Shown here: piece after piece, positions 42,897 through 53,279 of the stretch | How the letters are laid out: each line of letters opens with the position of its first letter | How positions within the stretch are numbered: position 1 is the first letter of the stretch | Assembly (NCBI RefSeq): GCF_040115645.1 | Contig: NC_089551.1 | Coordinates: forward strand, 5,170,285-5,234,284 | Length of the DNA: 64,000 nucleotides | Origin: Euwallacea fornicatus | Lineage: Eukaryota; Arthropoda; Insecta; Coleoptera; Curculionidae | Direction of reading: 5' to 3' | Notes under the pieces: generated by a model | Told to the model about the DNA's origin: nothing | What the model saw: the letters and a program-made list of their open reading frames with translations, nothing else | Databases searched by the model: none | Program-made: the position numbers and the translations under genes

Positions 42897-43335
42897 TGAT
42901 GTACCCCTTTGGCACACCCATGGTAAACTGTGGCTGGTACGTGAAAATTCCCACCGAGTTACTTTGTCGGCAATCGGTATTACTGATGATAAACTTTGTC
43001 GGCCCTTATGATGTAGACGCAATTACCGCCGACGAAGTACTTCTTATCAGTTTCAGCACCACTATCCTAGGCGACGAGTAGTGCACGTCGTGTCGAGGGC
43101 ACCCCCAACCAAGGTATGCCCATGGTGCGCCGCACAGAGGGTTTAGTATTTAAGACTTTCCCGAAGATGAGGAATTCCTATTCTATTCCAACTCCGATTT
43201 CTGCTGATATTCGATTCAATTTCAAAGTGATGACAGAAGCCGCACTCACCCTCATAAATATAGTTTTAAATTATACTCTAGAGAAATTATATTTCAACAA
43301 TAATCTTTTAGATTGAAATAAAGTGTTTTTTTGCG
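42897..43335 (+). repeat. Solo LTR, well preserved
   Basis: Starts TGATGTACCCC, close to the gypsy LTR start. It contains CACACCCATGG near the start and GTATGCCCATGG (about 43111) 31 bp before AGTATTTAAG (about 43142), and AATAAA at about 43316 as a likely poly-A signal. No internal retroelement sequence adjoins it. The exact end is uncertain. Confidence 0.65.
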
Positions 43336-43369
43336 GCATCTAAAGGCAAATCGATCTGTTTGTTTTATA

Positions 43370-43570
43370 TCTTTGTTAGGGACTTTAAGTTATTGGTTTT
43401 TCTGTTGTAGTTTACTTTGTTAGTTGTTGTAGGAGAAACTCCAACATAAAGATCGCTCTTACGCAATTCCTTAACATCTAGGCAATAAATTTGGAAAAGA
43501 GAGAAAACAGAGTCCAAAACTCGATATACCATTAGGTGCCAAACAATGGGTACCGCGCTAATCATCTTTT
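43370..43570 (+). repeat. Partial third copy of the LTR-like repeat
   Basis: Words such as TTAGGGACTTTAAGTTATTGG and TTAGGTGCCAAACAATGGGTACCGCGCTAATC correspond loosely to 40962-41085. Strongly diverged. Confidence 0.35.
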
Positions 43571-44171
43571 ATATGGTTTACTTCCACCCTGATTTATGAA
43601 GTGCAAATTGTCCAATAGATTAAGGGCCGCAGTAAATTAGGATGGCATGTCGCAACAAACTCGCAAGTGGGCAAGAACCAGAGGGTGTTAACGATGAGGC
43701 AATGGTGTTAGACCATCAAGATGGTGATTTTCCCACGAAATCGTGGGAAAAAACCAAACTCAGGGACTTGCATTTTTCGAGAAGGAGCACGACTCCTCTT
43801 GGAGCAAAGAACAGAACCGTTTCTCACCTCGTCGCGTTACCAGCAACTTCTCTCCTCTCTCAATTTCACAAACACAGAACTTTACGAACGTCTCACGCTC
43901 TCGTCGCAATAGAAATGTATACACGGACGTTATTGTTAATAGGTTAATCACCATTCAACTCTGTAATTCAACTAGTCTGTGATTAAATTTAGTTTAATAC
44001 GTGTAACAGAGTTTCTATACCCTCTCGAACCTTTGGAACCCCATTATTTTATGATGGTAGCCCGTCTGGTCCTTCGAATTACGAAACCTCGCCAGCGTAT
44101 TTGGATTCCTCTGTGGGTGCCTAGTGAGGCAGTCATTACTGTTAGGCAGGAACTCGGGAAGCCCTTGGCCT
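43571..44171. other. No gene seen
   Basis: Several overlapping short plus-strand frames (64-101 codons) but none resembles a known protein. A short inverted repeat, CCCACGAAATCGTGGG, is at about 43734. Confidence 0.35.
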
Positions 44172-44625
44172 AAACAGTTGTTGTTATTTGTATTTTCATC
44201 CCTTAAGTTACGCCCATGTACAATACTTCGATATTTATTCTAAGAATACTATCTAAGAGCCAGACCACAGTACCAATCAAGCTACAACCAAGGGTACTTA
44301 TGGCTAGGGAATATGCTACTAGTCAAAGGAAGTTTTCTCGTTTCGGACTATTGCCACGATCTGCAGTTTCGTGGGCCTGCAATGTTCCCAGAAAGGCGAC
44401 TCGTATAGGTATTCGCCAGATAGGCGCGATTTATGGCATTCAGCTCGGCCATAGCCCGTAAAGTTTCTTGGTGGTAGTGAGCCCCTGGTTGGAATTCCTC
44501 AGGTTTAGTACTTAAGGAATAATCGAAGTAATTTGGCTCCCTTTTTTCTTCTCTTCATGTTGGAGCGGTATCGGTGTCGGATATGTGATCAAAATCATAG
44601 TTTGTAACCAGCCCAATTAACCCTT
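44172..44625 (+). repeat. LTR-like repeat, copy 2
   Basis: Diverged direct copy of 40960-41425 in the same orientation. It has TTACGCCCATGTAC near the start and AGTACTTAAGG (about 44497) preceded by GAGCCCCTGG, a weak version of the LTR promoter module. Confidence 0.55.
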
Positions 44626-45005
44626 TGTTTCACGGGTGAGGCCTATCAGTCCAAGCAAAAATTAAATTTAGCTGGAAATCTGAAATTATTTACACTAAAT
44701 TGTTCATGTTCTATGTAAAACAATTAAACTTTAACCGCCTTTTTTTTAGAAAGTCAAAACATATGCTAAATTTCCCTAATAGTTTTTTACTGTGGTACCT
44801 ACGAACCCTGCGCGGGATGAGAGGCAGCGATTCTCGACACGAGTTGACACGGTCTGATGGACTGGTGACCAGGTTATGTGGGATTCACCCCCTGAAGAGA
44901 GGAGCCTACCCACTAAAAACCTTCCTCTCTTCACCGTTTGATATCTCCCCCCCGGAACCACCTTTCGGTATTACTCCAGGGGGGTCGGTGGAACTCCGCT
45001 TGCCC

Positions 45006-48000
45006 TTAACCGGCCTCTCCAGCCTCCTCGGCAACGTCGAGGACTACTCTCCCCACATTCTCACGCCATTCATTCTCTTTTTTCCGCTTCGCGTCCATCA
45101 CGCTTCCACACAGTCTCATGAATGAGTCCCACTTGGACTCACTTCCTACTAGCTCGCTGCTGATCGCGTTTCGATCTAGGTTGAGTCCTCTCTCTCGGGC
45201 CACGACGCGATCTACCTCCCATTCAGGACACTCCCACAGCGTGTGCGCAGGAGTATCACACACACCCTCTATCTCGCTCCCACAGAAGCAGCAGTGGTCA
45301 CTGCGCTCGATGCCTATGCGCCGCAGGTATTTCCCAAACACTCCGTAACCGGTCAAAACTTGGGACACGGCAAAGTTGAGTTTTGCCCATGCGCACTCGA
45401 ACCACCGTCTACTGCTGGAAACGAAGACCTTCATCCATCCATCATAGGAGGCCCATTCTTTTTCTCAGTCGTTCAAGGCCCACTTCGCCGCATTTTTCCT
45501 ACTTTCACCTTCGTCTTTCGTACTTATTTCCCGCACTCGGAGTCGCACCGGTGGGATCTTAGCCAGTGCCAACACTGCTGCGCTCAGTGCCGTCCTGTAA
45601 GTACACGGTACCCTGACCGCGAGCTGTCTGCTTTTCCCGCTCCAGGACAGCGTTGTACTCCCGGTACGCCAGCTCTGATTGTCAAATCGGCGTGGCGTAA
45701 AGCAGGGCGAATGATGCAGCCATAACCATCACCCTTTGCCTTTCACATCCGAGCCCATTCACTCTAGGGAGAATTCTTTCCAATTTCTGAACGATCCTTT
45801 CCACCTTGTCGGCAGTACAGCGGATGTGCTCCCCGAGGCGATCATTCCTACCAAACCACACACCCAAGTATTTCAGGCATTCCACCGATTCGTACGTTAC
45901 TTCTTCCACCATCAGACGCATGCTTGTCAGCTTGCGTCGTTCGGCCAGGAGCACCATCTCCGTCTTATCCGTCGCCATGGTCAGGCCTTTCCTACGGAAC
46001 GTGTCGGAGACCAGTTCCATGGCACGCCTGACTCTCGTCTCCAGGATTTCCCCGTTCTCTGCCTCTACCACCAACGCCAGGTCGTCCGCGTACGCCACCG
46101 AAGTGACGCCCTTTGGATAACCCACCGTCAGCAGCTCGTCGTAGAACAAGTTCCACAAAACGGGACCCAGTACGGACCCCTGAGGAACTCCACATGACAA
46201 CTCACGGACCTCCCCGTTAGGTAACACCAGAAAACGATCCTGCAGGTACGATTGCACTACGTCAAACAAGTACCAGTTAACCTGTGACCTCCTCATCACT
46301 TGGACGATGAGGTCCCAGGGCGCCGAATTAAAAGCGTTTCGGACATCTTTCACCATAACGCAGAACCCCCGGTGCGTGTAACTCTTCCTCCCGATCTCCT
46401 CCACTATCTGCATGACCGCCGCCATGGCGTCCATGGTGCTCCTGCCCTTCACAAACCTAAACTGCCGCTCGCATATCATGCCGCGCACAGTCGCCTCTTC
46501 CAGAAGCCTGGCCTTGATCACCTTCTCGACCACCTTTCCGAGTCCGTCAATAAGACAGATGGGCCGGTAGCCGGGCTCCGCATTCGGATCACGCTTTGGC
46601 TTCACCACCAGGACAAGTCGAGCTTTTTTCCAGGCTTTGGGGAACTCTCCCGAGGTCAAGATGCGCGTGGGGCAATTCGCCATACCCTGGAGCAGAACCC
46701 CGAGATACAGCTTCAAGACCTCGTTCGGGATCCCGTCCAACCTTGGAGCTTTGCGGCTCTTGAGGCTTCCGACCGCCTGGCAGATCTCCTCCGTCGTGAC
46801 CCGGGGTACGTCCTCGCCTCCTGGTCTCCCTGTAGCCCATCTGACCCTTTCCTTCGTCGGAAATAGTTCGTCCACCTTCCGAAGCATTTCTACTTCTGGG
46901 AGGTGGCTTCGCTTGAGGTGCCCAAGCTTCCCGTTTACGATCTTGTAGCCGAGACCCCAGACATCCGTCTCCAGGTCAGCACACAGCCCCTTCCACGACT
47001 CCTTCTTGGCGTTCCGTATGGACACCTTGAGTGCCTTTCGCGCCTCAACTAATTCATTCTCACATCTCTCTCGCTCGATCGCAACGTTCCTTCCTCTCGC
47101 TCTCGTGGTGACCCGTCGTAGGGCACACACACACACGTTCGTCTCAGATCCGCTATCTCACCATTCCACCAGTACGCAACCTTTCGCGCACCTCGTTCAC
47201 CCTGATTCTTTTTCCGCAGACACGACTGATTTCCTTCACTATTCGATCCGGATCGTCAGCCGCGCCCACGCCCTCTTTCTCTGCCACGTACCGTCGCACA
47301 CGTTCCAATCCACATGCATTAACAATCCAGCCATACCTATTCATTCTTTCACATTCTACGCTTACCCGTTGTGCGTCTCCTTCTCTCCTAATGGAGAAGG
47401 AGACGTACCGGTGCCCACTACCACTCTCCGACTCGTTCTCCACGCACCACTCCTCAACCATGCCTGGTGCAATCACACCAGCCATGGTGACATCAATTAA
47501 CGATCTCCCGTTCCTGTTACCGAAGGTCCACTCCCGCCCAACGTTCAGAGGGGTGAACTCTCCCGCGTCCAGAAACTCATCTAAAATCAGGCCGTAGGCA
47601 TTTCGCGCGTCAGAGCCGAAACGTCCACTTTTGGCATTCAGGTCCCCAGCGATGAGGACCCTCCTACCATCCATCTCCCGGACATACTCCTCCAACCTAC
47701 TGAGGAAGGCTGCAAAATCGGCCGCCCTCCTATTCGGGGAAAAGTACGCCGAGATCATTGTGATCCATACCAACCCCACCGCGACGAAGCCCCGCCCCTT
47801 GTGGATTGACTCCACCCTCATATGGACGGCTAGCCATATGAAGGCGTCATCGCATTGATCACGGATTTCGTTCCCTTTCGTTTTGTTCGACTCTTGCTCC
47901 AGTACAACGTCGATGCCTCTTTCTTTGATCACCTGGCTCAATAGGGCGGTAGCCACCCGCTTCCTGTCTAGGGTGATCTGGAGGCATCGGAGTCCGCTGA

Positions 48001-48034
48001 TTTGTGAAGCCATGACTCCACACATCTCACTCAC
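45006..48034 (-). pseudogene. R1-like LINE ORF2 (endonuclease, reverse transcriptase, C-terminal zinc motif)
   Basis: Endonuclease from 48034 (SGLRCLQITLDRKRVAT, GDLNAKSGRFGSD, the GRSLIDVT region and a GSGHRYV at the SDH position, where Asp is replaced). A frameshift near 47165-47175 leads into the reverse transcriptase (47136-45682): RLDGIPNEVLK, GYRPICLIDGLGKVVEKV, QFRFVKGRSTMDAM, VKDVRNAFNSAPW, GVPQGSVLGPVLWN and catalytic YADD (46081-46092). A second break near 45690 separates the C-terminus, which carries CCFCGSEIEGVCDTPAHTLWEC, the Cys-Cys-His-Cys motif typical of R1-type ORF2. Few breaks for 3 kb, so a fairly recent copy. Confidence 0.85.
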
Positions 48035-48071
48035 TCACTCTGCCTTTCACTCATTCAGTTCACTCACCTGA

Positions 48072-50398
48072 TCAGTCCTTTGCGCCGCCGGCCGGTCCTT
48101 GTTGGCCGGCGCGGTCCGACTTTTCTTGTGTCTCCATCTTCTCCTCGGTGGAGGATGGGGAGTCGCGCTCCTCGTCCGCATTGCGATCCCTCTCTCTTTC
48201 AACAGGAGGGAGGGACCGCGACTCCGTACTTCCACTCGCCGCTTCCCGCTCCTCCTTCCCGCCCATTGGCGGAGAGGAAGAGCGGGAACTCTGCGCACCA
48301 CCATAATTCTCCTTCCCTCCTCCCAAGGGGGGAGGGTCGGATGTTTTTTTGACCCGCCTTCTTTTGGGGCCCTTCTCCTCCTCCCCACTCTTGAGCGGAG
48401 AAGAGCGGTTGCCACCCGTTTTAGTTCGGTCCTGCCGTCCTTTTGAAGGGGGAGGTCCGGACTTTTCCCCTTTTTTGGGCACCTTTCCTCCCGCTTCGCT
48501 TTTGGGCAGAGAGGGAGAGCGGTCACCCTTCTCTTTAGTTGCCCACGAGGGCGCGGACTTAGAAGCCTTATTGGCTCCTCCCCCACAATTTGGACCTCCC
48601 GCACTGTGGCCGTCCGCGTTGCAGAGGTGGCAGTACCGGGAGTTTTTACACTCCACGGCCCTGTGCCCCGCCTTGGCGCATCTGGCGCACAGGCGTGTCC
48701 TGTTCACGCCTTTGCACGCACTAGCCTTATGGCCAACTTCCCAACATCGGTAGCAACGCTCGGAGTCCCTCAGCTCCCTGAGTCGGCATCTGCTGATGTC
48801 AACCAGGTCCTCGGCGACCTTCCGGACCCTGCTCACCTTCTCATCCCCCCCACTGATTCGAAAGGTGGCGGTTTGGCAGCCTCCGAAGCTTTAACACAGG
48901 CCGACCAGTTTCACCTGGTTCGGCGCAAGCTTGGCCTCGAAAGCTACCACTTCTACCACCTCCTCCGTTGCAATGGCATCCAAGTCCGCCACCTGAAAGA
49001 TGACGGACCTGGATCCAAGCCCGGTACGAGTCCGCTCAGCCCCCAACCCACGGTCGAGGATTGAACGGATCTCCTCCCCCCCCCCCCCCTTCGGCAGCAC
49101 CAGGAGGAGCTCGCCTTGGCGGGTCTCTATGACATTGCCGATATCAACTCGTGTTCCGCTTTCGGACATGAGCTGACGCACTCGTTTTAGGGTGTCACTA
49201 AAGGTGCTGCCCTCCTCCCTTGAGATGAACACCACCTTTTCGTCCCTCTAATATCCCCATGTACAAAATGACCCTTGGGGCGTCATCCCGATTCATGGCC
49301 GCGATTTCCACGATCCTGCGGAAGTCCCAGAGGTTGGCCCCGGGGACTATCGGGATAACGATCCGAGTCCTCCCCTCTTCCCTCATCGATTTGAAAAGTT
49401 TCCGGTCGCTCGGAGAACCTCGAGGGCCCGTGCTCCTCAGTTCCCTGAAGAACACGAACCGCTCTCGATTCTCAAGTTTCCCCCCTCTGCGCATGGTGCA
49501 AACTTGGCGCAGAAAGGGGAACCTTCCGTCCCATTCTTTACAATTTGCGTTGTCCAGCTCTCCCAGTTCCGGAAAAAGTTGTAAAACCTTCTCCCTGAGA
49601 AGACTGGACCCCGCCCCCACAATGACACCAAGGTCCGCCCCGTACCCATCTTTAAATGGGTCCCCCTGGCGGACCTCGGTGGCAGTATACATTTCCGTCT
49701 CCCACCGCTCCTTCAGCGCCTCGGACAGCCTGTCATCACTGACAAGCTGCTCGATCCTGCGCCGTTGGAGCTCCCCCCTTATTTGCTCCTCCGTCTCGGT
49801 CGGTTGCCAGACCGAGACGGAAGAGCAGACTCTCCCCTGTTCTTCCCCCATCAACCCCGCACGTCCGTTCGTCTGCATGTCCGCGTCGAAGGTCATTTTG
49901 TCCACTCGCTCGTACCGGTGCTCATCCAGCCATTGCTGGATGATGTCCCGGTCGAACGCGTCTGACTGTCTGTGCAACTTCCCAGCAATATCCTTGTTAT
50001 CACGCTGGGTGTTGCGCTCAATCTTCTTCTCGAGCTCGGAGACCAGCATCCTGGTTTGCCTAATGGCTTCCCCAATGATGAAAGCCTCCGAGCTCTCTTT
50101 TATCTTATACGCCACTTCCTCATCGAGGAGGGACGTACCTCCCGTCTTTCGTTTACGTCGAGTCTGTCTCTCGTCGTCACCTGTCACCTCTTCCTTCCCT
50201 CGCACATAGAAGAAGCCCATGGAGGGGTCCGAGGGACGCCTCTCTGTGAGCAACCTCCTCACCTGCATCGAGCGGGTTCGCCCCTCCCTCCCAGAATTCG
50301 TGAAATGCAGCGCCGGCCACCGGGGCTCTCACCCGGTCAGAGCCGGCGACGGGATTAGTACCCGCCTGGGGTAATATATTTTTACCCTCGCTCATCAT
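48072..50398 (-). pseudogene. R1-like LINE ORF1 (Gag-like), two frameshifts and one stop
   Basis: ATG 50398 begins MMSEGKNILPQAG. A frameshift before 50230 leads to the main part (open to 49198: RKRKTGGTSLLDEEVAYK, SSEAFIIGEAIRQTR, MTFDADMQTNG). Another frameshift near 49200-49235 leads to SREEGSTFSDTLKRVRQLM, and a TAA at 48891-48893 precedes the zinc-knuckle part (CYRCWEVGHKASAC, CARCAKAGHRAVEC, CHLCNADGHSAGGPNC). The tail to 48072 is a Pro/Ser/Lys/Glu-rich repeat-like region not found in the ORF1-only relatives. Role inferred: RNA binding and particle formation. Confidence 0.8.
50312..50366 (-). other. Three-helix RNA structure at the start of ORF1 (copy A)
   Basis: On the minus-strand RNA a first hairpin pairs GGCGGG with CCCGUC (50366-50361 and 50353-50348). 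A second stem pairs GCCGGC with GCCGGC (50347-50342 and 50317-50312). It encloses a hairpin, ACCGGG with CCCGGU (50337-50332 and 50324-50319). The same three stems at the same spacing, with compensatory changes, occur at 55128-55182. The element lies about 30-85 nt after the ORF1 start codon, inside coding sequence. Confidence 0.65.
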
Positions 50399-50446
50399 GG
50401 TTTTGTGTCTCTCTTTGTTTTACGGCTCCCCGGCTCACCGACTTCT

Positions 50447-50475
50447 CCCGTCCCCGGGAAGAGTCGGAGCACCGA
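50447..50475 (-). other. Hairpin in the LINE 5' UTR
   Basis: CCGACT and AGTCGG form the outer stem and CCCG/CGGG the inner stem of a 29-nt hairpin upstream of ORF1. The copy at 37.1 kb has a hairpin at the corresponding place with different sequence. Function unknown. Confidence 0.4.
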
Positions 50476-50488
50476 CGGCCGCACTAAG

Positions 50489-50527
50489 CCCCCCCACCAC
50501 GACAAGGTGGAGACACCACGGGGGGGT
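50489..50527 (-). repeat. LINE 5'-terminal motif shared with copy C
   Basis: Read on the minus strand: CCCCCCC, GTGGTGTCTCCACC, TTGTCGTGGTGG, GGGGG. Nearly identical to 37168-37207, where it also marks the element's 5' edge. It can fold on itself (CCACC/GGTGG inside C7/G7). The ORF1-only copy B has a different 5' end. Confidence 0.65.
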
Positions 50528-50586
50528 GATTTCTAAGTTAGTAAATATGGGTGATTATGAAAAAAAATATAGCAAAAATACGTAAA

Positions 50587-51519
50587 ATGTGGGACGAAGT
50601 TTTATCTGCTGACGAAAGTGATTTTTAGCTGCTGTAAGTGAATATATTTCTTCCGATAGTGAAAGCGATTCTAATGACACTTCTAAAACTTTAAAAAAGA
50701 AGCGTCCGAAACTGTATGGTAATGATCAACAGTGCAAGTTTGAGAAGTCTGAAACAGTAACTGATATTCAGCATAAGCCCCAGTTTCAAGGAGATTCACG
50801 TCCATCAACCTTAGGTGGTAACATGTTCACCGGTCTACAGGGGCAAAATGACATTGATGATATCATAGAATCAGTGAGAGCTCCGAATATCGATTATGAT
50901 AATAATAACAATGTAGATCAAGACAACGATCCTGAAAAGTTAGGAAATGAAAATTTCAAGTGGAGACAAGTTACGGGAAACATCTTGAAAACAGTACCTC
51001 TCAGAATAACTGAACCAGGCATACGTGCTGAAGTTTATGACCACTTCCAGAAAACCCCCTATGATTTTTTTTAAGCTAATAATTTCTGGTAAAATTATTA
51101 GATTTTTTGTTGTCGAAACAAATAGATATGTTTTTCAGCAAAAAACCCAAAGTACCAAAAAACATGCCAGAAATGCAAGATGGAGCGATACAAATGAAGA
51201 GGAAATGGAAACATTTTTAGGTAGCCTCATGTGGATGGAATTTGTTCAACTTCCCTCTATTGGTGCCTACAGATCTAAAAAAATGTGTATATCACAATTC
51301 CTTGAATGGCGCATTATCGAGAAATCGCTTTCAGAATTTGGTAAAATTGCAGCACTTTGCAAATAACAAAAACATTGATATAAATAATCGATTGCACAAA
51401 ATATCACCTTTGTTGACACAACTGATTCAAAATTTTCAAGCTTATATTGTTGTAAGTGAACATATTGTTATAGATAAGACTTTGGTGCCCTTCAAGGGTC
51501 CACTCAAGCTCAAACAATA
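50587..51519 (+). pseudogene. PiggyBac-like transposase, N-terminal half, broken
   Basis: ATG 50587 starts MWDEVLSADESDF. An acidic, Ser-rich N-terminus follows in another frame (EYISSDSESDSNDTSK), as is common in this family. The conserved domain begins with KTPYDFF and, after a shift, FFVVETNRYV, NEEEMETFLGSLMWMEFVQLPSI, RNRFQNLVKLQHFANN and VIDKTLVPFKGPLKLKQY. The Asp in VIDKTLVPFKG matches the first catalytic Asp of piggyBac transposases. The rest of the catalytic domain and the Cys-rich tail are absent: a TA-flanked element terminus begins at 51522. Confidence 0.75.
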
Positions 51520-51521
51520 TA

Positions 51522-52400
51522 CAGGGTATTTTAAAATTATGGTTACAAATCGATAGAGGTAACAGATTATCGAAAAATAAATATAGTTTACTTAATAAAA
51601 GATTGTTTTAAGACCCGTCATTTCTGAGATACTGGGAATAAAAATTCTACTTTTTTTTTTTAAGTTTATTTTAAAACTACTGGAACTATTGAAATGAAAA
51701 TTGGTATAACTTTGGTTCGTAATCCGATAAATTTGATGAACATAATTAAAATTTTGTGAATAATAGAGGGCGCTAGTTATACGCGTATCATTATATATTT
51801 TCATGCAATTTTTTTTTATTTAGATTTATCGGTAAAAGAGTACAAGAATATTAAAGAATTGTCAATTCTGCATAAAAAAGTTACTCTTAGTAAAATACTC
51901 TAAAGTAAACGGTTGCCCAGAAAATTGACAATTATTGACATATCGACTTAAAACGCTTTAAAAAAAAGTCTGGGGTTTTTCTATCATGTCTTTCAATACT
52001 ATCTAATTACAATGAAATAAACACGAATATTACAATAATTGTTCAAAGTGATGTCCGCGTTGGTCAATACATAAATTGTACCGTTGTAGAAGTTTTGTTG
52101 TACCCTTTATAAAATTCCTGGAGTATTCCGAATCACATCAAAAGCATTGAAAATTCTTCCTCTTAATTCTTCAATATTTATTATTGGTTTGTGAACACTA
52201 AACCCTTCACATGACCCCAAAGAAAATAATCCAGGAAGACCAAATCAGGGGAACGAGGAGGCCATGTTGTTTGTTGATCCTTGACGTAGAACTCACGATG
52301 AACGTGGACTGGATTGTTACGTTTGAAGGACCACCCTGAACTTCCAGTATCAGGGACATTGTTTTCTGGTTCCAATTAATTAACACCCCGTTTAACAATA
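51522..52400 (-). mobile_element. DD41D-type element relic interrupting the piggyBac relic
   Basis: Starts CAGGGTATTTTAAAA after TA inside the piggyBac coding sequence. Transposase 3' sequence follows on the minus strand at 52035-52400. A matching right terminus is not clear; AACACCCCGTTT near 52384 is the nearest candidate. The stretch 51600-52030 is AT-rich and non-coding. Confidence 0.5.
52035..52400 (-). pseudogene. DD41D-type transposase, C-terminal relic
   Basis: WPPRSPDLVFLDYFLWGHVKGLV (52258-52190) holds the third catalytic Asp. A piece IEELRGRIFNAFDVIRNTPGI follows, and in another frame YNLCIDQRGHHFEQLL ends at about 52035, the usual C-terminus of this group. The second Asp motif is scrambled near 52360. 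Inactive. Confidence 0.65.
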
Positions 52401-52559
52401 ACAACGATTTATTGAACTTACTGCTAACTAATTTTATACCAAACGAGTTAGGATTAACTGACGACGAGCCACTATATAAACTTAGTAGTTCAGTTAAGTC
52501 CCTGCGTGTACACTCAAAGTATATATTGATTTTTTTTGAATATATGTAGCATCGGGTGT
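52401..52559. other. Spacer
   Basis: Nothing recognised. Confidence 0.3.
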
Positions 52560-53069
52560 TTTTGATGCTACTTAAGATATATGATGTTGGTTATATCTTT
52601 GTAATGAAATCACAGGTCAGAGAGAAGGTATAGAAGCTTACGTTTATTAATACGGAATATACAGACTAATGAATGTAATGAGCGCGGACACGACGACTGC
52701 GTTACAATGACCGACCGTATCCCAAAAACAAGGGCAAGAAAAAGAGAGAGGCCTCCATGCCTTGTCCATCCTTAAGTACCAACACCTAAGGTAATAAACC
52801 ATGGGCGTACCTTGACCAGTGTGCCATCTGCACCATTTGCCGCATCAAACCGTGGCGTCTTAACCGGGAATTGGAACTGCAGCTGTGAGACCGACAAGGT
52901 CTATTGCGGGCAATTCTAGCACCGACAAAGCTCACTATATGCAGCTCCAATGCCGACCAGGTTTATTGCGGGGATTTCCAACATCGACAAGACATGGCAT
53001 GGGAAATTCTCCTGCTCCAGCCAATGCCTACCAGTGCCGTGCCTCAAGGGGTATTTCTAACTTAAAAGT
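52560..53069 (-). repeat. LTR on the minus strand, interrupted on its 5' side by a LINE
   Basis: On the minus strand the module GTACGCCCATGG (52811-52800) lies 30 bp before GGTACTTAAGG (about 52781-52771). Downstream, AATAAACG near 52648 may be the poly-A signal. Upstream, 52885-53000 contains two degenerate copies of an approximately 63-bp unit (GACAAGGTCTATTGCGGG and GACCAGGTTTATTGCGGG). The ORF1-only LINE at 53084 separates it from sequence after 55751. Confidence 0.55.
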
Positions 53070-53279
53070 AATTACTACTGCCTTTTTTTTTTTTTTTATA
53101 GAGGAGGGAAACCTTCATAGGTACCCGGCCTGTTGTTCTGGCGACCGGGTTATGTGGGATTCGTCCCTGAGTGAAACGCCTACCCACTAAAACCCTCCTC
53201 TCTTCACCCTGTGTCCCCCCCGGAACCGCCGCTAGGCATTACTTCAGGGGGGGGGTGGAAAAGATATACACTACGAATG

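Larger units (their letters stand above)
44790..50527 (-). mobile_element. R1-like LINE with both ORFs (copy A)
   Basis: About 5.7 kb on the minus strand: 5' end with a G-run/C-run motif (50489-50527), ORF1 (50398-48072), ORF2 (48034-45006), 3' UTR (about 45005-44790). It is markedly more GC-rich than its surroundings. Domain order and the C-terminal Cys/His motif point to the R1 group of LINEs. The 3' UTR block at 44870-45000 is homologous to those of the ORF1-only LINEs at 35.2 and 53.1 kb. No clear TSD or poly-A tail was found. Several frame breaks make it inactive as sequenced. Confidence 0.85.

Noticed and set aside
46300..46866. 188-codon plus-strand frame (and other long frames across 45-50 kb)
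   Set aside because: Shadows of the GC-rich minus-strand LINE reading frames. The minus strand carries clear reverse transcriptase and zinc-knuckle motifs.
50400..50527. HDV-like ribozyme at the LINE 5' end
   Set aside because: The G-run at the start has no complementary C-run at the required place downstream, so the nested double pseudoknot cannot be drawn.
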